DNA from: Clostridia bacterium
GTDB taxonomy: Bacteria > Bacillota_A > Clostridia > Oscillospirales > CAG-272
Direction of reading: 5' to 3'
Assembly: GCA_017472105.1 (NCBI GenBank)
Contig: JAFUQY010000347.1
Coordinates: 1 to 22,787, forward strand
DNA: 22,787 nt
Shown in pieces: positions 8,087-15,053 of this stretch (position 1 is the first letter of the stretch; each line of letters starts with the position of its first letter). A model generated the notes under the pieces. That model was not told the DNA's origin and made no database searches. It saw nothing but the letters and a program-made list of their open reading frames with translations. The translations under genes and the position numbers were made by a program.

Positions 8087-9152
8087 TTGTCACACCTGCT
8101 TCCCGTAAAATATCGTCCGTTGCGGCAATCAGCGCTTCCATTTCCTCGCGCGAGCCGATCGTGATGCGGTTGTATTCGCAGATCCGACTGCCGGTGAAGT
8201 GACGCACGAGGATGCCCCGCTGTCTCAAACCGAGGAAGTATGCCTCGCCGGAGAGTTCGGGATGCCGCACGAAAATGAAGTTGGTCTTCGAATCCGTCAT
8301 CACAAAGCCGCGCGCTCTCAGCTCATCCATGGCGTATGTGCGGTTTTCGATGATGGTATTTCTGGTTTTATCAAAATATTCCCGGTCGTCCATGGACAGC
8401 TTTCCTGCAAGAGCGGTGAGCCGGTTGACGTTGTAGGGATTGGTGGAGTACTTGATCTTCTCCAGCCCCGCGATGATGGCGGGATCGGCGATGACAAATC
8501 CGAGTCTTGCACCGGCGAGGGAACGGGATTTCGAGAAGGTCTGCACCACGGCGACGTTGTCGTACTTTCCGGTCAGGGAAACCGCACTTACGCCGCCGAA
8601 ATCCACGTACGCTTCATCCACAACGATGAGGCGGCCGCGGTTCCGGGCAATCAGGTCTTCAATCACGTCAAGTCCGAGAAGCATCCCGGTCGGGGCGTTG
8701 GGATTGGCGATGAAGATCGTCTTGTCAATGCCGTCGTAGTCGTCGATATTGATGGAAAAATCGTCGCGGAGCGGAACAATCGTGGTATCCTTATGATACA
8801 GATCCGCGAAAACGGAGTAGAATCCGTAGGTGATGTCCGCGAATGCCGCGCCTTTTTCCGAAAACGCCATAAACAGGAAGTTCAGCCCTTCATCGGAGCC
8901 GTTGGTCACGAAGACCTTATTGGCATCCACGCCGTAAAAATCCGCAATCGCCTTCTTCACATCGGAGGAAGTCGGGTCGGAGTACAGCCTCAGCAGGGAT
9001 GCCGCGTCGCCGTTGATCGCCTGAACCACTGCCGGAGACGGCGGGAACGGAGATTCGTTGGTATTCAGTTTGATGTATTTCCGGTCCTTCGGCTGTTCCC
9101 CGGGGACATACGCCTCAAGGGACGCGAAGCCGGAATCGAAAAATCTGCTCAT
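8079..9152 (-). CDS. hisC: Histidinol-phosphate aminotransferase HisC
   Basis: A PLP-dependent fold-type I aminotransferase converting imidazole acetol phosphate and glutamate to histidinol phosphate. The 357-residue protein has LNTNESP (29-35), NPNAPTG (150-156), DEAYVDF (179-185) and the PLP lysine Lys208 in TFSKSRSLAGARLGF. The ATG at 9152 is chosen because AGAGG lies just upstream and falls in the 10-nt gap after hisD; an in-frame extension to 9197 would overlap hisD. In some bacteria HisC also serves phenylalanine or tyrosine synthesis; nothing here points to that. Confidence 0.95.
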   Translation of the reverse strand: MSRFFDSGFASLEAYVPGEQPKDRKYIKLNTNESPFPPSPAVVQAINGDAASLLRLYSDPTSSDVKKAIADFYGVDANKVFVTNGSDEGLNFLFMAFSEKGAAFADITYGFYSVFADLYHKDTTIVPLRDDFSINIDDYDGIDKTIFIANPNAPTGMLLGLDVIEDLIARNRGRLIVVDEAYVDFGGVSAVSLTGKYDNVAVVQTFSKSRSLAGARLGFVIADPAIIAGLEKIKYSTNPYNVNRLTALAGKLSMDDREYFDKTRNTIIENRTYAMDELRARGFVMTDSKTNFIFVRHPELSGEAYFLGLRQRGILVRHFTGSRICEYNRITIGSREEMEALIAATDDILREAGVTNG

Positions 9153-9162
9153 CTCGTGCCTC

Positions 9163-10440
9163 TTACTTTTCAAAACGTACGGTTGCGCTTCTTGCATGAG
9201 CGGTCAGACCCTCTTCGCGTGCGAAACGGTTGACTCTTTCGGCTTCCTTGGACAGCGCATCGGCGGTATAATAAATATAGGAAGACTTTTTCACGAAATC
9301 ATCCACGGACAGGGGGCTGGAGAACTTCGCGGTGCCAGAGGTAGGCAGGACGTGGTTGGTTCCCGCGTAGTAGTCGCCGAGCGGTTCGGGACAGTTCTTG
9401 CCCATGAAAATGGAGCCGGCGTTCTTGATTTCGGGCAGATATGCGAAGGGTTCTTCCACCATGAGTTCCAGATGCTCGGGCGCGATTTCGTTGGCAATTT
9501 CGACGGATGCATGGAGATTTTCGGTGAGGATGATCTTGCCGTAGGTGTCGATGGATGCTCTTGCAATTTCCGCACGTTCGAGCAGGGGAATCTGCACCTC
9601 GAGCTCATATGCAACAGCCGCCGCAAGTCCTGCGGAATCGGTGACCAGAACCGCGGATGCCATTCTGTCGTGTTCCGCCTGGGACAGCATATCCGCCGCC
9701 ACAACCTTGGGATTGCACGAGCCGTCCGCGATGACGAGCACTTCACTGGGTCCTGCGATCATGTCGATGCCGATTTTGCCGAACACCTGACGCTTTGCTT
9801 CCGCAACGAACGCATTGCCGGGACCGACTACTTTGTCGACTGCGGTGACGGTTTCGGTGCCGTACGCGAACGCTGCGATTGCCTGAGAACCGCCCATCTT
9901 GTAGATCACGTCAACACCCGCGATTTTTGCCGCCGCAAGGATTGCAGGATTGATTTTGCCGTCCTTCTGCGGAGGAGTCGCCATCGCAATGAACGGTACG
10001 GACGCAATCTTCGCGGGAATGACGTTCATGAGCACGGACGACGGCAGGGGTGCACTTCCGCCGGGAACGTACACGCCGACCTTTTCAATCGGAGTGACAC
10101 GCTGACCGATGATGACGCCCTGCTTGTCGGTGATCGCGTAGCCCTGACGAACCTGACAGCGGTGGTACTTCCGGATGTTTTCCGCCGCTTCGTTCATGAT
10201 CGCGAGGAATTCCGGGTCAACTGCCGCCATGGCTTCTGCAATCTCGTCCTCCGTCACAACGATGGAGTCGAGCTTGACCTTATCGAATTTTTCGGTATAT
10301 TCCGCGAGGGCTTTATCCCCGTTTGCGCGCACGTTTTCGATGACGGATGCAACGATTTCTTCGACGTTGTTCGTCTTTTCTTCGTCCCGCGCGAGGATGT
10401 CCTGAATGGAGATATCTTTGAGGTTGTATGTTTTAATCAT
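9163..10440 (-). CDS. hisD: Histidinol dehydrogenase HisD
   Basis: This zinc enzyme oxidises L-histidinol to L-histidine in two NAD-dependent steps. The 425-residue protein shows VGPGNAFVAEAKRQVFG (205-221) and GIDMIAGPSEVLVIAD (224-239). The likely zinc ligands are Gln254 and His257 (SQAEHD), Asp356 (GDYYAGTNHVLPT) and His415 (HARSATV). The catalytic Glu322-His323 pair lies in APEHLEL. Length is typical. The start overlaps the hisG stop as ATGA; no strong separate ribosome binding site is seen, consistent with coupling. Confidence 0.97.
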   Translation of the reverse strand: MIKTYNLKDISIQDILARDEEKTNNVEEIVASVIENVRANGDKALAEYTEKFDKVKLDSIVVTEDEIAEAMAAVDPEFLAIMNEAAENIRKYHRCQVRQGYAITDKQGVIIGQRVTPIEKVGVYVPGGSAPLPSSVLMNVIPAKIASVPFIAMATPPQKDGKINPAILAAAKIAGVDVIYKMGGSQAIAAFAYGTETVTAVDKVVGPGNAFVAEAKRQVFGKIGIDMIAGPSEVLVIADGSCNPKVVAADMLSQAEHDRMASAVLVTDSAGLAAAVAYELEVQIPLLERAEIARASIDTYGKIILTENLHASVEIANEIAPEHLELMVEEPFAYLPEIKNAGSIFMGKNCPEPLGDYYAGTNHVLPTSGTAKFSSPLSVDDFVKKSSYIYYTADALSKEAERVNRFAREEGLTAHARSATVRFEK

Positions 10441-11069
10441 TTTTCCGCTACCGCCTTGCTGATTTTTTCCGCCAGAGCCGCGACTTCGGCGTTCTTGAAC
10501 CGATATGCCGCCTTGTTTGCGATCAGTCTGGCACTGATGTCGCAGATGGTATCCTTCACTTCGAGGTTGTTTTCCTTGAGTGTGGAGCCGGTTTCGACGA
10601 TATCCACGATGACGTCGGACATGCCGAGGATGGGAGCCAGCTCAATGGAGCCGCTGAGCTTGATGATGTCGATTTCGCGGCTTTTTGCGGCGTAATGCGC
10701 CTTTGCGATGCCTGCGAATTTGGTGGCAACGCGCAGTGCACGGTTCGGGTCGGGAGTTTCGCCAACAACGCCCGCCACGCACATCCGGCATTTGCCGAAG
10801 CCGAGGTCAACCAGCTCATACACGTCCGGCTGATGCTCGAGGAGAATGTCGCGTCCGACGATGCCGATATCCGCCGCTCCGCGTTCCACGTAGATGTCCA
10901 CGTCCGATGGCTTGACCCAGAAATAGCGGACCGTGCCGGCTTCGTCTTCAAAAATCAGCTTTCTCGTTCCGTCGGTCATACCGGGGCATCCGTAACCGAG
11001 GGATTCGAGAAGCGCATATACTTTTTCACCAAGGCGTCCCTTGGGCAGTGCAATGTCAAGTCTCTGCAA
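10437..11069 (-). CDS. hisG: ATP phosphoribosyltransferase catalytic subunit HisG (short form)
   Basis: The committed step of histidine synthesis: ATP and PRPP to phosphoribosyl-ATP. The product of about 210 residues is the short type, lacking the C-terminal regulatory domain of long HisG and needing HisZ, which is encoded just upstream. Motifs include IALPKGRLGEK (6-16), a phosphate-binding region ending in VDIVETGSTLKENNL (155-169), and GAADIGIVGRD (64-74). I place the start at the TTG at 11069: GGGAGG lies 8 nt upstream and the protein then begins where short HisG proteins do. A GTG at 11105 would add 12 residues with no good ribosome binding site. The gene overlaps the end of hisZ by 14 nt. 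Confidence 0.93.
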   Translation of the reverse strand: MQRLDIALPKGRLGEKVYALLESLGYGCPGMTDGTRKLIFEDEAGTVRYFWVKPSDVDIYVERGAADIGIVGRDILLEHQPDVYELVDLGFGKCRMCVAGVVGETPDPNRALRVATKFAGIAKAHYAAKSREIDIIKLSGSIELAPILGMSDVIVDIVETGSTLKENNLEVKDTICDISARLIANKAAYRFKNAEVAALAEKISKAVAEK

Positions 11070-12171
11070 TTTCAAGTCCTCCCTTTGTGTACCGGTAGTG
11101 CTCACGGTACCGTACGCTGTTGTTTTCCGCGGAATCTTCTGCCGCCTGCACCCGGACGCTTCTGCCGCCGGATGAGAGCATTTCCACCATTTTCGTCATG
11201 CCGATCAGATCCGCGCCGTTCTCGTAGGTGATGAGAATGTCGACGTCGTACCGGTTCGAGTCATCGAAATAGAAGTCGAGCAGGTTCATGTAGATCGCGA
11301 ATCCGACAGCACCCGTCTGCTTGCCCATCTTTTCCATCAGCTTGTCGTAGCGTCCGCCGGAGAGAATGCCCATGGGAACGCCGTCGATGAAGCCGCGGAA
11401 GATGATGCCGTCGTAGTAGCTCATGTCGTTGATGAGGGAGAAGTCCAGTCTGAGATTGTCGCCCTCGCCCACGGCACTGAGGAAATTGTAGATCTCCTTC
11501 AGCTCAGCGAGCGCGTTTTTCATGGTGTCGTTGACCGCAAGTGCTTCCGCAGCGGGAAGAACGGTGTCAAAGCTGCCGTAGAGGGAGGCGATTTTCTTCA
11601 GCGTGTCGATGAATCCGGCGTCAATGGAGAATTCCCGGGCGATTCTGTCCATGTCGTGGGTGTTCTTCCCGGTCACGCAGTCGAGAAGTCCGAGCCGCGC
11701 TTCGTAGGGAATGGATGCACCTTCAAACAGACCGCCGACGAATGCCGCGCTGGAGAGGTCGAGGATGTAGTTCGGAGAGATGCGCGCAAGGCTCTTTTTC
11801 GCCAGCATGATGACTTCGCACAGTGTGTACAGGTCGATCTCGCCGATGGATTCGATGCCCACCTGCATGATCTCGCGGTATTCTCCGTCGACGGCGCGGT
11901 ACACGTTTTCGTTGTAGTATTCCTTGAGCCGCTCACCGGATGCCGCGTTCTTCACAATGGACAGGGTCACGTCCGGCTTGAGTGCCAGCAGCTTGCCGTG
12001 CGTATCGTTGAAGGTGATGATGTTGCCGCCCGCAATGAAGCTGCGGTTTTCGGCGTAGAGGTCGTATTCCTCAAACTTCGACATTTTGTAGCGCTTGTAC
12101 CCGTACGATTCGTACAGGGCGCGGAGGTCGAAGATTGCTTTTTCTTCTTTCCGTAAGATGTTTTCCGTCAT
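11056..12171 (-). CDS. hisZ: ATP phosphoribosyltransferase regulatory subunit HisZ
   Basis: A histidyl-tRNA-synthetase paralogue that assembles with short HisG into an octamer and is required for its activity and histidine feedback. The 371-residue protein has the class II synthetase core: LLALKPDVTLSIVKN (61-75, motif 2 region), QVGIESIG (103-110), a DGIIFRGF segment (254-261) and GGRYDKLM (272-279, motif 3 region). It is shorter than HisRS (about 420), and its C-terminal part after about 310 is reduced relative to an anticodon-binding domain; together with the hisG neighbour this favours HisZ over HisS. It is the first gene of the operon, with AAGGAAG before the ATG and a near-consensus promoter upstream. 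Confidence 0.93.
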   Translation of the reverse strand: MTENILRKEEKAIFDLRALYESYGYKRYKMSKFEEYDLYAENRSFIAGGNIITFNDTHGKLLALKPDVTLSIVKNAASGERLKEYYNENVYRAVDGEYREIMQVGIESIGEIDLYTLCEVIMLAKKSLARISPNYILDLSSAAFVGGLFEGASIPYEARLGLLDCVTGKNTHDMDRIAREFSIDAGFIDTLKKIASLYGSFDTVLPAAEALAVNDTMKNALAELKEIYNFLSAVGEGDNLRLDFSLINDMSYYDGIIFRGFIDGVPMGILSGGRYDKLMEKMGKQTGAVGFAIYMNLLDFYFDDSNRYDVDILITYENGADLIGMTKMVEMLSSGGRSVRVQAAEDSAENNSVRYREHYRYTKGGLEIAET

Positions 12172-12206
12172 GTTTCTTCCTTATATATAAATGAAAATTG
12201 TATTCG

Positions 12207-12228
12207 AGATTTGGACGCGGTAAAATCT
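12207..12228 (-). other. Short hairpin in the histidine operon leader
   Basis: AGATTT and AAATCT (6 bp, 10-nt loop) form a small hairpin between the predicted transcription start (about 12232) and the hisZ ribosome binding site. There is no following T-run and no leader peptide with histidine codons, so it is not a recognisable attenuator. It may have no function. Confidence 0.25.
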
Positions 12229-12238
12229 GACGCGTATC

Positions 12239-12267
12239 ATTATACCACGCTTTATCGCTTTAGTCAA
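12239..12267 (-). promoter_or_regulatory. Sigma-A promoter of the histidine operon
   Basis: Minus-strand TTGACT (12262-12267) and TATAAT (12239-12244) are 17 nt apart, almost consensus. The expected leader is about 60 nt. The spacer holds a direct repeat TAAAGCG-A-TAAAGCG that could be an operator. Confidence 0.88.
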
Positions 12268-12313
12268 GTAAAACGCTAAAATTGTTTAGATTTGTAGTTC
12301 TGCACAAAATCCA

Positions 12314-12350
12314 ATGCAGAATGGAGAATTCATCATGCAGAATGGATAAT
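12314..12350. repeat. Two-copy short tandem repeat, 21-nt period
   Basis: ATGCAGAATGGAGAAT (12314-12329) recurs as ATGCAGAATGGATAAT (12335-12350), 15 of 16 bases identical and offset by 21 nt. It lies between the two diverging promoters and is not part of either. It resembles the short low-complexity intergenic repeats often found in Clostridia, but no mobile element is visible. Confidence 0.6.
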
Positions 12351-12385
12351 ACTGTCTCCGGCACCGGAAAATTCACGGAATATTC

Positions 12386-12433
12386 GTACATTTCTGTTGC
12401 AAAAATCGTACGATCGGTGTATAATAAAAGTAC
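12386..12433 (+). promoter_or_regulatory. Promoter and candidate operator of the toxin-antitoxin pair
   Basis: TTGCAA (12397-12402) and TATAAT (12420-12425) are 17 nt apart. A perfect palindrome ATCGTACGAT (12405-12414) sits in the spacer. GTAC occurs at 12386, 12408 and 12430, exactly 22 bp (about two helical turns) apart, flanking and bisecting the promoter. Phd/YefM antitoxins usually repress their own operon by binding palindromes, so this is the likely operator; the binding is inferred. Confidence 0.7.
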
Positions 12434-12460
12434 AAGGAGATGTTTGAAAGGAGACGAAGT

Positions 12461-12676
12461 ATGTCCATTACCGCAACCGAATTGAAAATGAACCTGAGCA
12501 AGTATCTGCTTCTCGCTGAAACCGAAGATATCTACATTACCCGCAACGGCAAAATTGTCGCCAAGCTGACCAATCCCCATCAGGAGCGGGTGGATCTTGC
12601 GAAATCCCTGTTCGGCGTGCTGTCCGATGAAATATCCGAAGAGGATGCGAAAAAGGAGCGCCTTGACCGGATATGA
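12461..12676 (+). CDS. Type II antitoxin, Phd/YefM-like
   Basis: A 71-residue protein whose N-terminus, MSITATELKMNLSKYLLLAE, matches the DNA-binding fold of Phd/YefM antitoxins, followed by DIYITRNGKIVAKLTNP (residues 23-39), the usual second strand pair. The acidic, charged C-terminus (about 45-71) would wrap the toxin. It should neutralise the downstream PIN protein and repress the shared promoter. The ATG at 12461 has AAAGGAG 7 nt upstream; an in-frame ATG at 12440 lacks such a site. The stop codon overlaps the toxin start as ATGA, the usual arrangement for coupled antitoxin-toxin pairs. Confidence 0.85.
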   Translation: MSITATELKMNLSKYLLLAETEDIYITRNGKIVAKLTNPHQERVDLAKSLFGVLSDEISEEDAKKERLDRI

Positions 12677-13104
12677 AAATTCTGATCGACACCTGTGTGA
12701 TTATCGATGCCCTGCAAAGCCGCGAACCGTTCCGAAAAGCCGCCGAGGAAATCTTTCTCTCCGCCGCCAATCGCCGCTTCACGGGATTCGTCACTGCGAA
12801 ATCCGTCACGGATATCTATTATCTGACCCACCGGTGTACCCACAGTGACAGCGAAACCCGGAAAATCCTGAGCACACTCCTGCATCTGTTCAGCATCGCA
12901 GACACTACCGCATCCGACTGCCGCTGTGCTCTGCTGTCCGGAATCACGGATTACGAAGACGCGGTCATGGCGGAAACGGCTCTCCGTGAAAAAATCGAAT
13001 GCATTGTTACCCGGAATGTGAAGGATTACAGCAAATCCGCGGTGCCGGTTCTGACGCCGGATGCCTTTTTAAGCCTCCTGAATACAGAGAACAACCCTCA
13101 ATAA
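12673..13104 (+). CDS. PIN-domain toxin (VapC-type ribonuclease)
   Basis: A 143-residue PIN-domain protein, probably a magnesium-dependent endoribonuclease that cleaves RNA when its antitoxin is lost. Acidic residues sit where the family needs them: Asp6 in LIDTCVIIDAL, Asp47 in TAKSVTDIYYL (many relatives have Glu here), Asp93 and Asp96 in ITDYEDAVMAETA, and TRNVKDY (113-119) with Asn115 and Asp118. The pattern fits the PIN_3-like group. Paired with a Phd/YefM-type antitoxin rather than VapB, a combination known in bacteria. Together they are the only plus-strand genes here, lying between two minus-strand operons, which suggests acquisition as a unit. Confidence 0.83.
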   Translation: MKILIDTCVIIDALQSREPFRKAAEEIFLSAANRRFTGFVTAKSVTDIYYLTHRCTHSDSETRKILSTLLHLFSIADTTASDCRCALLSGITDYEDAVMAETALREKIECIVTRNVKDYSKSAVPVLTPDAFLSLLNTENNPQ

Positions 13105-13111
13105 ACCCCGA

Positions 13112-13152
13112 AAAGCCCTCCCGTCCGTGATGTTTCGCAGACAGGAGGGTTT
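13112..13152. terminator. Bidirectional terminator between the toxin and the phosphoesterase gene
   Basis: CCCTCC-C-GTC (13116-13125) pairs with GAC-A-GGAGGG (13140-13149) with one mismatch, extended by an A/T stretch on both sides (13112-13114 with 13150-13152). It starts 7 nt after the toxin stop codon and lies 19 nt beyond the end of the converging phosphoesterase gene, so it can serve both. Confidence 0.75.
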
Positions 13153-13171
13153 CTCTTGTATCCGGGGGAAA

Positions 13172-14269
13172 TCAGAATGTCATTTCGTCGCCGTCGGGAA
13201 CAATTCTTACCACGCGGGTATCCCCTTTGGCTTCGATCATGCCGCCGACGTAGTATTTGCTGCCGTCCTCGCGCTTTTTCTCGGGGATGGAGCAGACCGC
13301 GGTCGGGAACTGTGCATTGCGGCACGTTTCGGTATGCGCGGGAATGAAGTATGCACGGTGCATGTGTCCGCAGAGGAGCAGATCAATGCCCATTTTGCCG
13401 AGCAGCTCGGTCCAGTATTCGTACACATCATCCGCGACGTCGAAGGGATGCTGGAAATGCTCCACGAACGGAACGTGGCAGATGGCGATCTTGTGCTTGA
13501 CGCCGGGCGCTTCGTACTCGGTTTCCTTGTTGGCAATGAGCCATTCGAGGTATTCCGTCTCGCGCTTGCGGAAGGTTTCAAACAGAATCGTGCCGCCGTA
13601 TTCGACGTTGTGGTCGTACTTGTCCTCGCCGCAGTCCAGAACCAGACCCCAAAGACCGCCCTGACGGAAGGAGTAGAAGGTTTCCCGTCTGCCGTTCCGG
13701 AATGCGGTGGGAATGTAGTTCGGGAGAAGCTGTGCCGCGAGTCCGCGTGTGTCGTGGTTGCCGCGGGAGTAGATGACCGGACGCTCGCCGTGCACGGAAT
13801 TTCCGACCAGCTCGAACGAGGTATAGAAATTCGCGATTTCGTAGCTGTGCTCGTTGATGTCGCCGTTGAGCACGATAAGGTCGCAGTCCCCGACGGATTT
13901 GTAGGTTTCCACGGGCGTCTGCGTTCTCGCGTGGGTGTCGGCATACTGGAACAGGCGGAAATCGTCGCCGGTGACCGGATAGAACTTGTATTCCTTCCGC
14001 ACCTTTTCCTCACCCTTAGGATAGTAGGGCTTCTTGTCGAGATATTCCACGAACACGACGGTGTACTTCCCTGCCGCGTTCAGCTTGTCACCGGGAACGG
14101 GAATCTTGTGTACGGTGTCGTAGATCAGGAGGCCGCCTTCTTCATCCGTGAAGCGCTCGCCGTCAATCTCGATCCAGCCCAGCCCCATCGTTTCGGTGAT
14201 GAAAATGATCTGGTAATCGTGTCCGACCGCAAATACGGCGGGATCAAATTTCAGAACGCTGTTTTCCAT
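13172..14269 (-). CDS. Calcineurin-like metallophosphoesterase
   Basis: A 365-residue protein with a dinuclear-metal phosphoesterase domain. The motifs appear in order: ADTHA (110-114; Asp111, His113), NGDIN (135-139; Asp137), RGNHD (169-173), CHVPF (264-268; His265) and GHMH (301-304). The first about 100 residues form a separate beta-rich region, as in purple-acid-phosphatase-like proteins, where a beta-sandwich precedes the catalytic domain. No signal peptide is evident, so it is probably cytoplasmic. The substrate cannot be read from sequence. GGGAGG lies before the ATG. The gene follows the beta-lactamase-fold gene by 14 nt and ends the unit. It might supply a phosphatase missing from a nearby pathway, but nothing specific supports this. 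Confidence 0.85.
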   Translation of the reverse strand: MENSVLKFDPAVFAVGHDYQIIFITETMGLGWIEIDGERFTDEEGGLLIYDTVHKIPVPGDKLNAAGKYTVVFVEYLDKKPYYPKGEEKVRKEYKFYPVTGDDFRLFQYADTHARTQTPVETYKSVGDCDLIVLNGDINEHSYEIANFYTSFELVGNSVHGERPVIYSRGNHDTRGLAAQLLPNYIPTAFRNGRRETFYSFRQGGLWGLVLDCGEDKYDHNVEYGGTILFETFRKRETEYLEWLIANKETEYEAPGVKHKIAICHVPFVEHFQHPFDVADDVYEYWTELLGKMGIDLLLCGHMHRAYFIPAHTETCRNAQFPTAVCSIPEKKREDGSKYYVGGMIEAKGDTRVVRIVPDGDEMTF

Positions 14270-14283
14270 AGAATCCTCCCTGT

Positions 14284-15003
14284 TTACAGAACGACTTCCG
14301 TGCCGTCGAATGCCTTGCCGTACTGGTAGTGGTGCTGGTGCTTTGCCATTCTCGCGAGATCTTCATCCCATGCGGGAGAGATGTGGTTGTGAAGCACACG
14401 CTTGACCTTTGCGTTTTCGAGCGCCTTTTCCGTGTGATCGGAGGAGAAATGCGCGGATTCCACGATCACGAGGTCGATTTCTTCCTCATACACAACCTGC
14501 GGGAAGTCCACGGTGGGATGCTTGAGGTCGCCGGTGAACAGCACCTTTTTGCCTTCCGCTTCGACGAGGTACGCGAAGGAGTTGGGGCAGTGCTGGGTGG
14601 GAATCGCGGTAACTTTCAGAACACCGTCGTCATAGGTCACGCCGGGCTGCGTCAGTTCAAAGCGGATGCCTTCTCTCAGCACACTGCCGAAGCCCTTGAA
14701 CCAGCCGTTCATTGCGTCAATGACGTTCTGCGAGGGAACGACAATGGTGGGATCCGCGGTCTTGAAGTACCAGTTGATGAGGTCAACATAGGACAGCAGA
14801 CCGTCGCAGTGGTCGCCGTGGGGATGGGTGATGAAAATGCCCTTGACATCGTTCACGCTGATGCCGCGTTTGATGACGTCTTCGATCGCCTGGGTGCCCA
14901 TGTCGATGAAGTAGTAACGTCCCTCTGTCTCGATCATGGTGCAGGAGCATCTCCGGAAGGGTTCCGGTACGCCGTGGCTTGTTCCGATAAAGCTAAGTCT
15001 CAT
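14284..15003 (-). CDS. Metallo-beta-lactamase-fold hydrolase, RNase Z/PhnP-like
   Basis: A 239-residue metal-dependent hydrolase. The zinc motif THPHGDHCDG (59-68) gives His60, His62, Asp64 and His65; further likely ligands are His138 (PTQHCPNSFAY), Asp159 (FTGDLKHP) and His207 (LHNHISP). The N-terminal MRLSFIGTSHGVPEP is typical of the RNase Z/phosphodiesterase branch (compare LGTGTP/S in RNase Z). It lacks the long exosite arm of true tRNA 3' endonucleases as far as I can see, so tRNA processing is not assured; a cyclic phosphodiesterase role is equally possible. AAAGGA precedes the ATG. It is 50 nt after pepF with no terminator between them. Confidence 0.85.
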   Translation of the reverse strand: MRLSFIGTSHGVPEPFRRCSCTMIETEGRYYFIDMGTQAIEDVIKRGISVNDVKGIFITHPHGDHCDGLLSYVDLINWYFKTADPTIVVPSQNVIDAMNGWFKGFGSVLREGIRFELTQPGVTYDDGVLKVTAIPTQHCPNSFAYLVEAEGKKVLFTGDLKHPTVDFPQVVYEEEIDLVIVESAHFSSDHTEKALENAKVKRVLHNHISPAWDEDLARMAKHQHHYQYGKAFDGTEVVL

Positions 15004-15053
15004 GGTAGTGTCCTTTCTGTGTGATGATTTATGAAATTCGATTGCTCCGGGAA

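Noticed and set aside
8199..10695. Long plus-strand open frames opposite hisC, hisD and hisG
   Set aside because: All are antisense to clear histidine genes, overlap one another and lack plausible ribosome binding sites or motifs.
12172..12238. T-box or histidine leader-peptide attenuator before hisZ
   Set aside because: The leader is only about 60 nt, has no run of histidine codons, no T-box core sequence and no terminator hairpin with a T-run.
12260..12580. Minus-strand open frame of 106 codons across the toxin-antitoxin promoter
   Set aside because: It overlaps the antitoxin and both promoters, and part of it is translated repeat sequence; no domain is seen.
13172..14269. Calcineurin-like phosphoesterase as the missing histidinol phosphatase
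   Set aside because: Known histidinol phosphatases belong to the PHP, HAD or IMPase folds, and this gene is in a separate unit across the toxin-antitoxin module.
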